Assembly: GCA_900757385.1 (NCBI GenBank)
Contig: CAAENO010000087.1
Span: 1-13,038 of the forward strand
Source: an uncultured Collinsella sp.
GTDB taxonomy: Bacteria; Actinomycetota; Coriobacteriia; Coriobacteriales; Coriobacteriaceae
Reading direction: 5' to 3'
Length of the DNA: 13,038 bases
Part shown: in pieces, positions 8,005 to 13,038 of the stretch
Numbering within the stretch: the first letter of the stretch is position 1
How the letters are laid out: each line of letters begins with the position of its first letter
Made by a program: the position numbers and the translations under genes
Notes under the pieces: model-generated
Database searches by the model: none
The model's input: the letters and a program-made list of their open reading frames with translations, nothing else
Told to the model about the DNA's origin: nothing

Positions 8005-8019
8005 GGTGTCTCTATTTCC

Positions 8020-9744
8020 CTACGAGCGCAGTGTAATTTTATCGCGCAGCGACTTGAGGTCTTCGGTGACGGTGCGGTCTTCCTGGATCATCTTCTGGAC
8101 CTTTTTGTAACTCGTGCTGACGGTCGAGTGGTTGCGGTTGCCAAATTCGGCGCCCACCGCCGTGGTCGTCATCTCGCACATCTCGATGGCCAGGTAGATA
8201 GCGATATGGCGTGCTTTGGCGATATTGGCGTTGCGACGCGGGCCGATGAGCTCCTCGTGCGTCACGCCGTACTGCTCTTCGATGACGGACTGAACCGTCT
8301 GGACGTTGATCTTTTTGGCCGATGTGTCAAAGTACTGGCTGGCGATGGCGTCGATATCGTCAAAGGTGAGCTCCCCGCCCTCGCGCTCGCGGTCGCCCGC
8401 CTCGCCGGCGCAGCGCTCGCAAAAGCTCTCGAGTTCGCGGATGTTGGTGCCCGAGACCTCGGCCATGTGTTTAAAGTGCTCGTCGGTTAGGTGCCCGCCG
8501 TCGCCCCCATAGGCCGCCAGCAGCGAGTCGTCGCCTGCCTCGGGAGCGGCGACGATGGTGTTCTCGTAATAGCGCTGCAAGATCTTGTATTTCATTTCGT
8601 AGCTGGGCTCTGCGACCAGGCAGAGCATGCCGGCGTTGAAGCGGCTGGTCAGACGCTCGTCCATGCTCAGGTCCTTGGGGGCGCGGTCTGCCGCGATGAC
8701 GACCTTCTTGTTGTTGCGGATGAACTCGTCCATGAGCTGGAAAAAGTAGTCCACGCTCGCGCGCTTGCCGATGATGTTTTGGATGTCGTCGATGATGAGC
8801 ACGTCCACGCCGTGGTACGCCTGCATGATGGGGGCGTTGCTCTTCTTTTGGCGGTCGAACTCGGTCATCAGGTCGTCCAGATATGCCTGGGAGTTGGCAT
8901 ACTTGACCTTGATCTCGGGCGACTTTTCGGCGAGCTCGTTTTTGATGGCAAGCAGCAGGTGCGTCTTGCCCAGGCCCGATTTGCCGTAGATGAACAGTGA
9001 TGTGCACGTGCCCCGCTCGTCCGCGAGGGCGGCAAACTTGAGTGCCGAGCGATAGGCATGGCTGTTCTCGGGGCCGTAGACAAAGTTCTCAAAGGTAAAT
9101 TTTGAGTTCGCGGCGAGCGGGGCTCCATCCGTATTCTGTTCGGCCGGCGCGGTCGGTGCTGGCATGGGTGAAGCGGGGGTCGCAGCTTGCGTGGATTTAG
9201 TCGGCGCTCCGCCCTTCATCTGGTTCATCATGCGGCGAAAATCATCGGCCGAGAGCGTGTTCTTGATTGCAATGCCCGAATCCGCGCCCGTCGTTGCGTC
9301 GTGAGCGATGGGCATGTGCGTGACGGGTGCGTTCGTTGACGTCGCCGCCGCGGTCGGCAACGGTGCCATGGTTTCACGGGAAACATCGCTGTGCTGGTGC
9401 TCGATTGTCGGCACGTCGCCTGCGGAGGCCGGCACCGCCGGGGAAGCAGCGGGAGGCGCGGCGGCCGCCGTCGCGGCAGAGGATTCGGCCGTTGCGCCTT
9501 GCGGTGCCACGATATCGAGCGCGATCGGCGCAAAGGCGATTTCTTCCAGATAGGCCTCAATAGTCGGCTGATGCTTTTTGAGCTGCGCGATGGCAAAGCG
9601 CGAGGGGGCCTCGATCGTGAGCGTATCTTCGGTCAGGCTTATGGCGCGCGATTGCCCCAGCATGTTGATGAGGCGTGCATCTTGGCCGTCGCGCTGGCAA
9701 AAGGCGATGGCATCCCCCAGGATGATGCTTGCTTCCTCGTCCAC
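8020..9744 (-). CDS. dnaA: Chromosomal replication initiator DnaA
   Basis: DnaA is the AAA+ initiator that binds origin boxes and opens the DNA. The 574-aa protein is about 110 longer than E. coli DnaA because its linker (about residues 82-210) is long and Ala/Pro/Thr-rich. Domain I covers about 1-80. The AAA+ core starts at FTFENFVYG (216-224), with Walker A GKSGLGKT (254-261), Walker B VLIIDD (315-320) and the box VII arginine R368 in LTSRF. Domain IV (about 478-574) keeps the arginines equivalent to E. coli R399 and R407 (R504, R512). It carries N538, T528 and S540 where E. coli has D433, P423 and T435, in GNRNHSTV instead of GGRDHTTV. The GTG start follows GGGAG closely, within the 15 bases after the ATPase gene, so the two are probably cotranscribed. 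Confidence 0.97.
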   Translation of the reverse strand: MDEEASIILGDAIAFCQRDGQDARLINMLGQSRAISLTEDTLTIEAPSRFAIAQLKKHQPTIEAYLEEIAFAPIALDIVAPQGATAESSAATAAAAPPAASPAVPASAGDVPTIEHQHSDVSRETMAPLPTAAATSTNAPVTHMPIAHDATTGADSGIAIKNTLSADDFRRMMNQMKGGAPTKSTQAATPASPMPAPTAPAEQNTDGAPLAANSKFTFENFVYGPENSHAYRSALKFAALADERGTCTSLFIYGKSGLGKTHLLLAIKNELAEKSPEIKVKYANSQAYLDDLMTEFDRQKKSNAPIMQAYHGVDVLIIDDIQNIIGKRASVDYFFQLMDEFIRNNKKVVIAADRAPKDLSMDERLTSRFNAGMLCLVAEPSYEMKYKILQRYYENTIVAAPEAGDDSLLAAYGGDGGHLTDEHFKHMAEVSGTNIRELESFCERCAGEAGDREREGGELTFDDIDAIASQYFDTSAKKINVQTVQSVIEEQYGVTHEELIGPRRNANIAKARHIAIYLAIEMCEMTTTAVGAEFGNRNHSTVSTSYKKVQKMIQEDRTVTEDLKSLRDKITLRS

Positions 9745-9759
9745 TGTCTCTCCCGTTCT

Positions 9760-11112
9760 TTAGCCCTGAGCTCGCACGCGAGCGGCGCCGAGTTCGGTCA
9801 GATGGTATTTCTGGCCATGCTTGATGACCAAGCCGGCCTGCGCCAAGTCATTGAGCGTGCGTGACCAAGTGGGGGCCGAGTTTCCAAACGCTCTCGCCAG
9901 ATCGGTTGCACCGCACGCTTGATTTTGCGCCAGATAGCCTAGCGCGGCGTTGCCGCGATCGCTTACGAACACGTCCGGTTGTGGCTGCGCATACTGATTT
10001 GCTGCATTAGGATACATCATTTGAGCTGCTGGTTGTTGAGAACTCTGCATCGACGGCATTTGCTGTTGAAAACTTTGAGGCCACTGTTGGTAAGGCTGCG
10101 GAGGCACCTGCTGTGCCCAGGGGTTGTACTGCTGCTGCGGCATCTGCTGGTACGGCTGCTGATATCCCTGCTGGTACTGCTGCGGGAACTGCTGGCTATA
10201 CCCCAGTGGTGGCATCTGCTGATATGGATATCCCTGTTGGTACGGCTGATAGCCCATTTGCTGGCCACCCGGTGCCCCCGTCGCCTGCTGCATTGTTGCT
10301 GCACCCTGATCCGCCAGCGGCATGGCCTCTGGCATGCTTGGCGGCATCGACATCGATGCCGCCTGGGGCTCTTGTGTAGGAAGCATTCCGGGCTGCTGCA
10401 TCTGCCCCACGGGGGGCTGCATCTGCTGCGTTGCCATGGGCTGCTGCGCAAAAGCTCTCGGCAGGGGATATGTGGGCTGCTCCGTCTCGGGCCGCACGGC
10501 AGCACCGCGTCCGCCGGCATGCTCGATTTCCTGCACGCGTTTAGGGTTCAGGCTTACCGTGACCACGGTTCCGTTGCCCATGTTGTCCTCGATGGATACG
10601 GCACCGCCGGCGTTTTCCAAATACTCCTGCACCATGGGAAACCCTGCTCCGGTTCCACGGATATAGCGCTTCATCTTGCTGTTTGCACTGGTAACGCCAA
10701 AGTCGAACGCGCGCTCCTTGTCGTCGATGCCGGGTCCTTGATCGGCAAAGCGGATGGTGTCTCCGCCGTCCAGAATCGAGATGATGGGCTCGGCAAAGTG
10801 TGCGTGGATAAAGTTTTCGACAATCTCGCGGATGACCATGAGCGAGATATGGCCACCTTGTTCTTTCATGCACTGGTAGACGGTGTTGGTGGTCTCTTCC
10901 AAATACGTGCGGACATCTTGCGGCTCGATGACGATCACACGCGGTGTCGACAGCATGTCGTCATAGACGGCGATTCGTGCGGCGTACATGGCTTTTGGCG
11001 CCTGCGTGGTCGTCTGCTCGCCTTCCTCACGCTCTTCGCGCACGCCGGTGATGTGCTCGTTGTCGGGTGCCGGGTCTCCGGAATCGACCATGGTGTAAAA
11101 GTCGTCAGACAT
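9760..11112 (-). CDS. GHKL ATPase (SpoIIAB/anti-sigma kinase-like) fused to a C-terminal winged helix
   Basis: The specific protein is not one I can name. Residues about 45-190 form a histidine-kinase-like ATPase fold: N box with E96 and N100 in IREIVEN, G1 box DQGPG at 124-128, G2 box GTGAG at 153-157, and GNGT at 179-182. There is no phosphoacceptor histidine domain, sensor or membrane segment, so it resembles stand-alone SpoIIAB/RsbW-type kinases rather than a sensor kinase. Residues about 205-380 are low complexity, rich in Gln, Met, Pro and Tyr with repeated YQQ, and probably disordered. Residues about 381-447 look like a MarR/IclR-type winged helix (ATDLARAFGNSAPTWSRTLNDLAQAGLV, then a KYHLTELG wing). 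No partner sigma factor or antagonist is in the window. It lies between dnaA and the upstream DnaA-box cluster, 15 bases before dnaA. It may be a nucleotide-controlled regulator of the dnaA operon, which is inference. The ATG start has only a weak ribosome site. Confidence 0.85.
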   Translation of the reverse strand: MSDDFYTMVDSGDPAPDNEHITGVREEREEGEQTTTQAPKAMYAARIAVYDDMLSTPRVIVIEPQDVRTYLEETTNTVYQCMKEQGGHISLMVIREIVENFIHAHFAEPIISILDGGDTIRFADQGPGIDDKERAFDFGVTSANSKMKRYIRGTGAGFPMVQEYLENAGGAVSIEDNMGNGTVVTVSLNPKRVQEIEHAGGRGAAVRPETEQPTYPLPRAFAQQPMATQQMQPPVGQMQQPGMLPTQEPQAASMSMPPSMPEAMPLADQGAATMQQATGAPGGQQMGYQPYQQGYPYQQMPPLGYSQQFPQQYQQGYQQPYQQMPQQQYNPWAQQVPPQPYQQWPQSFQQQMPSMQSSQQPAAQMMYPNAANQYAQPQPDVFVSDRGNAALGYLAQNQACGATDLARAFGNSAPTWSRTLNDLAQAGLVIKHGQKYHLTELGAARVRAQG

Positions 11113-11174
11113 GCCGCTCGCAATCTTTCATAAGGTTTCGAACAAATAGTAGCTCACTGTGCAATGTTTCTCAT

Positions 11175-11194
11175 CTTTCGACAACTTTTCAAAA
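11175..11194 (+). promoter_or_regulatory. Tandem DnaA-box-like sites upstream of the ATPase-dnaA genes
   Basis: CTTTCGACA (11175-11183) and TTTTCAAAA (11186-11194) repeat the 11-base-phased pair found at 7985-8004. TTTCGACAA plus the next ten bases match 7986-8004 at 17 of 19 positions. Confidence 0.5.
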
Positions 11195-11209
11195 CCTGTT
11201 GAAAACTTT
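11188..11209 (+). repeat. Origin module shared with 7923-7944
   Basis: TTCAAAACCTG, three variable bases, then AAAACTTT, with 19 of 22 bases identical to 7923-7944. It overlaps both the tandem box pair and the TGTTGAAAA box at 11197. Confidence 0.7.
11197..11205 (-). promoter_or_regulatory. DnaA box, TTTTCAACA type
   Basis: The minus strand reads TTTTCAACA inside the 12-mer CCTGTTGAAAAC (11195-11206). This 12-mer is repeated at 11248-11259 and inverted at 7995-8006, three exact copies in the two origin halves. Confidence 0.68.
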
Positions 11210-11226
11210 GGAAAACGGGCGAAAAG

Positions 11227-11235
11227 TTCTCAACA
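11227..11235 (+). promoter_or_regulatory. DnaA-box-like site
   Basis: TTCTCAACA is one base from the TTTTCAACA form and lies on the opposite strand between the two exact boxes. Confidence 0.5.
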
Positions 11236-11249
11236 TTGCCAACATGACC

Positions 11250-11258
11250 TGTTGAAAA
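11250..11258 (-). promoter_or_regulatory. DnaA box, TTTTCAACA type
   Basis: The minus strand reads TTTTCAACA within the second exact copy of CCTGTTGAAAAC, 53 bases from the copy at 11197 and in the same orientation. Confidence 0.68.
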
Positions 11259-11355
11259 CTGGATGAAATATCGTGAAAAGTTGCCATGTACCGCTAAATC
11301 GAGCTTGGCTTATGGGGGAACCGTGTGAACTGCGCAACCTTTTACCTTTGATTTC

Positions 11356-11385
11356 TTGACATTTGAACATTGATTTCCCTACAAT
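11356..11385 (+). promoter_or_regulatory. Sigma-70-type promoter of rpmH operon
   Basis: A perfect -35 TTGACA (11356-11361) is separated by 18 bases from -10 TACAAT (11380-11385). Transcription would start near 11392 and give a leader of about 65 bases before rpmH. Confidence 0.82.
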
Positions 11386-11411
11386 CTTCAAGCTCACGTG
11401 TCTATATCTGC

Positions 11412-11429
11412 GTCCGCGCCCCCGCGGAC
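11412..11429 (+). other. GC-rich hairpin in the rpmH leader
   Basis: GTCCGCG pairs perfectly with CGCGGAC around a CCCC loop. It falls inside the predicted rpmH 5' leader, 19 bases before the ribosome binding site. There is no T run, so it is not a terminator. It could stabilise the transcript or affect translation. Confidence 0.5.
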
Positions 11430-11457
11430 ACTCGAAATGCAGCAGGAGGAACTTAAG

Positions 11458-11592
11458 ATGAAGCGTACGTATCAGCCTAATAAGCGTAAGCGTGCCAAGA
11501 CCCATGGCTTCCGTGCCCGTATGGCCACTAAGGGTGGTCGTGCCGTGCTCGCCCGTCGTCGCGCCAAGGGCCGCAAGCGTCTCACTGTCTAG
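11458..11592 (+). CDS. rpmH: Ribosomal protein bL34
   Basis: This 44-aa, strongly basic protein of the large ribosomal subunit reads MKRTYQPNKRKRAKTHGF at its start and ends in GRKRLTV, fully typical of bL34. The ATG at 11458 has AGGAGG about eight bases upstream. An in-frame GTG at 11398 would add 20 unrelated residues and lacks a ribosome site, so it is rejected. It is the first gene of the rightward group, with rnpA 20 bases downstream. Confidence 0.98.
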   Translation: MKRTYQPNKRKRAKTHGFRARMATKGGRAVLARRRAKGRKRLTV

Positions 11593-11612
11593 CAGCGATA
11601 CACACATCTCGC

Positions 11613-11951
11613 ATGAAGACTATTAAGTCTCGGCAAGATTTCGAGCATGTGTTCAGTCAGGGGCGTCGTTTCAATCACCCTCTGATTCGAATGACCATAT
11701 GTGAATCGGTTGGCGAAGGCGACTCCGGAAGGGTCGCCTTCGTTGGTGCTAAACGGCTCGGTTGTGCTGTCGTGCGCAACCGTTCTAAGCGTGTGATGCG
11801 CGAGGCCGCCCGCAGCTGCGGATTTCCCGTTGCGGGTTATGACATCATCTTGTTCGCAACTCCCAAGACGAGGGATTCCTCGCCGCAGGAGATGGACAAG
11901 GCATTGCGTTCGCTTATGAAACGCGCCGGCGTTGCCTGGGAGGAGCGATGA
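11613..11951 (+). CDS. rnpA: Ribonuclease P protein component
   Basis: This is the protein subunit of RNase P, which with the RNA subunit trims the 5' leader of pre-tRNAs. The 112-aa length is normal. The RNR signature is present as RNRSKRVMREAAR (55-67), preceded by FVGAKRLGCAVV. The ribosome site is weak, so translation may depend on rpmH upstream. Its stop overlaps the yidD start by four bases (ATGA). Confidence 0.97.
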   Translation: MKTIKSRQDFEHVFSQGRRFNHPLIRMTICESVGEGDSGRVAFVGAKRLGCAVVRNRSKRVMREAARSCGFPVAGYDIILFATPKTRDSSPQEMDKALRSLMKRAGVAWEER

Positions 11952-12172
11952 GCAATCACGTTTTGCGACGTGTTGCCATCGCTCCTATTCGCATATATCA
12001 ACAGGTTATTTCGCCCTTATTGCCTGACGCCTGCATTTATTACCCAACGTGCTCGCAATACGCCATCCAGGCGATTGAGAAGTACGGTGTTTTGAGAGGC
12101 TGCTGGCTTGCCGTGAGGCGCATCGCTCGCTGCAATCCCCTGCACGTCGGCGGTTATGACCCTGTGCCCTAG
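11948..12172 (+). CDS. yidD: Membrane protein insertion efficiency factor YidD
   Basis: The 74-aa protein has the family pattern: IYQQVISPLLPDAC, then YYPTCSQYA (31-39), a GCWLAVRRIARCNP helix, and the end motif GGYDPVP. YidD assists YidC-dependent insertion at the inner face of the membrane. The three conserved cysteines are present at 29, 35 and 61, with an extra Cys52. It overlaps rnpA by four bases and is followed by yidC after 29 bases. Confidence 0.96.
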   Translation: MSNHVLRRVAIAPIRIYQQVISPLLPDACIYYPTCSQYAIQAIEKYGVLRGCWLAVRRIARCNPLHVGGYDPVP

Positions 12173-12201
12173 CGGGCACTCGCTATCGGAGGAAAACTTA
12201 C

Positions 12202-12972
12202 ATGTGGGATTGGATCGTTAACATCCTTTTCGAGCTGCTCAAGCTCATCCAGACCTTTGCGGTCGACTGGGGCCTGTCCATCATCATCCTGGTGGTCATC
12301 ATCCGTCTGCTGCTGACGCCGCTTATGCTCAAGTCGACCAAGTCGACGGCTCGCATGCAGGTGCTGCAGCCCAAGATGCTCGAGATCCAGGAGCGCTATG
12401 CCGACGATCCCCAGCGTCAGGCCGAGGAGATGCAGAAGTTCTACAGCGAGAACAAGTTCAACCCCATGGCTGGTTGTCTGCCGCTTCTGATTCAGATGCC
12501 TATCCTGTTTGCCCTGTTTACGCTGCTTCGTAACCTGCCGCAGTACTTTAACGAGGGCACGTTCTCGTTCTTCAACATCCTGCCCGACCTGACCACCACG
12601 CCGAGCGCTTCCTTTGCCGATGGCTTTATGGTTGCACTGCCTGCGCTGGTCTGCCTGATCCTGTTTGCCGTCCTGACCCTGATTCCGCAGCTCTATATGT
12701 CGCGCAACCAGACCGGCCAGCAGGCACAGAGCATGCGTATGATGGCCGTTGTCATGACGGTCATGATGCTTTGGATGGGCTGGAGCCTTCCCGTTGGTGT
12801 TCTGCTGTACTACGATGTGTCTTCTGCCTGGCAGGTTATCCAGCAGATCTTCGTGACACAGAAGGTTATCGACAAGGCTAAGGCCGATGAGGAGGAGCGC
12901 CTCAAGAACGCTCCGCTGCAGGTCGAGGTTACCCGTCGCGAGAAGAAGCCGCGCCCGCACAAGAAGAAGTAG
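12202..12972 (+). CDS. yidC: Membrane protein insertase YidC/Oxa1 family
   Basis: The 256-aa protein is the short Gram-positive-type insertase, without the large periplasmic domain of proteobacterial YidC. Hydrophobic segments lie at about 24-43, 92-111, 141-163, 178-194 and 196-217. R35 in IIRLLLTPL is the conserved groove arginine, and the cytoplasmic hairpin with LQPKMLEIQERY (55-66) is present. The tail is very basic (KKPRPHKKK), as expected for ribosome contact. No N-terminal lipobox cysteine is seen, unlike the Bacillus lipoprotein forms. GGAGG lies nine bases before the ATG. Confidence 0.96.
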   Translation: MWDWIVNILFELLKLIQTFAVDWGLSIIILVVIIRLLLTPLMLKSTKSTARMQVLQPKMLEIQERYADDPQRQAEEMQKFYSENKFNPMAGCLPLLIQMPILFALFTLLRNLPQYFNEGTFSFFNILPDLTTTPSASFADGFMVALPALVCLILFAVLTLIPQLYMSRNQTGQQAQSMRMMAVVMTVMMLWMGWSLPVGVLLYYDVSSAWQVIQQIFVTQKVIDKAKADEEERLKNAPLQVEVTRREKKPRPHKKK

Positions 12973-13017
12973 TCGGGATATCAATCTTATTTAGGTACCT
13001 AACTTTTGGAGTACGTT

Positions 13018-13038
13018 ATGTCTGAAGAGATCATCGAG
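13018..13038 (+). CDS. Start of a gene after yidC, possibly khpB/jag (partial)
   Basis: Only the first seven codons (MSEEIIE) are in the window. TTTTGGAG lies about seven bases before the ATG, and the gap from yidC is 45 bases with no terminator. In many Gram-positive bacteria this position is held by the Jag/KhpB RNA-binding protein, but seven residues cannot confirm that. Confidence 0.6.

Larger units (their letters stand above)
7782..8019. other. Origin of replication, dnaA-dnaN half (oriC)
   Basis: This 238-base non-coding segment lies between the dnaA stop and the dnaN start. Reading towards dnaN it holds tandem DnaA-box-like 9-mers (8004-7985), a TTTTCCACG-type site (7914-7922, other strand), a box-like TAATCAACA (7849-7841), a 12-base spacer, a DnaA-trio run (7828-7814) and an AT-rich stretch up to the dnaN ribosome site. 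The order matches the basal unwinding system described in B. subtilis. An inverted repeat, CCTGT-gtgca-ACAGG at 7894-7908, lies among the boxes. Confidence 0.82.
11113..11457. other. Divergent intergenic region: second origin half and rpmH promoter
   Basis: These 345 bases separate the leftward ATPase-dnaA group from the rightward rpmH group. Bases 11175-11279 hold clustered DnaA-box-like sites. Bases 11356-11385 are the rpmH promoter, and 11412-11429 a hairpin in the rpmH leader. A promoter for the leftward operon must be here too, but I found no convincing -35/-10 pair. TACTAT on the minus strand (11146-11151) is only a weak -10 candidate. Nothing notable was seen in 11285-11350. Confidence 0.75.

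Noticed and set aside
7967..8011. AGACACC/GGTGTCT inverted repeat as a dnaA terminator
   Set aside because: The arms are only seven bases with a 31-base loop and no T run. The span is better explained by DnaA-box-like sites.
6039..8036. 665-aa plus-strand open frame over recF, dnaN and the origin
   Set aside because: It crosses two clear genes and the non-coding origin, and has the same antisense composition with no motif.
9979..11133. 384-aa plus-strand open frame rich in Leu, His and Arg
   Set aside because: It is the complement of the Gln-rich linker and ATPase coding sequence, with no independent ribosome site or motif.
11398..11457. Upstream in-frame GTG extending bL34 by 20 residues
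   Set aside because: No ribosome site, the residues do not belong to the bL34 family, and the strong AGGAGG serves the ATG at 11458.
12169..12984. 271-aa minus-strand open frame over yidC
   Set aside because: It is antisense to an unmistakable yidC, and its composition is that of a shadow frame.

Overview
The window is a bacterial chromosomal replication-origin region from a fairly GC-rich Gram-positive genome. I place it among the Actinomycetota, most likely class Coriobacteriia and perhaps Collinsella or a close relative. That placement is inference. It rests on the gene order dnaA-dnaN-recF-DUF721(DciA)-gyrB-gyrA, on rpmH-rnpA-yidD-yidC diverging from it, on GC-rich third codon positions, and on an unusual ATPase gene upstream of dnaA. 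No mobile element, CRISPR array, tRNA, rRNA or broken gene was seen.

The left arm is all on the minus strand. Reading leftwards it holds a GHKL ATPase/winged-helix gene (9760-11112), dnaA (8020-9744), a 238-base origin segment (7782-8019), dnaN, recF, a DUF721/dciA gene, a rho-independent terminator (4956-4985), gyrB, gyrA and a second terminator (49-82). The ATPase and dnaA are 15 bases apart, and dnaN, recF and dciA are 9 bases apart or overlapping, so these are probably two cotranscribed groups. gyrB-gyrA is a separate transcription unit. The right arm is on the plus strand: a strong sigma-70-type promoter (11356-11385), rpmH, rnpA, yidD, yidC and the first seven codons of a further gene, probably khpB/jag.

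The two non-coding segments, 7782-8019 and 11113-11457, both carry clusters of DnaA-box-like 9-mers of an unusual type (best form TTTTCAACA) and share two longer sequence modules. The segment next to dnaN also has an AT-rich stretch with five consecutive DnaA-trio units and an adjacent DnaA box, in the same order and polarity as in the Bacillus subtilis origin. I read this as a bipartite origin that opens at about 7800-7830. Its two halves enclose both dnaA and the ATPase gene.

The genes fit together as the start-up set for replication (initiator, sliding clamp, gap-repair protein, probable helicase loader, gyrase) beside the conserved rpmH-rnpA-yidD-yidC set for ribosome, RNase P and membrane-protein assembly. 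The least expected items are the ATPase with a long Gln/Met/Pro/Tyr-rich linker and a C-terminal winged helix in the same probable operon as dnaA; a DnaA whose DNA-reading residues differ from the textbook set alongside diverged boxes; and a GyrA with an acidic N-terminal extension of about 70 residues.
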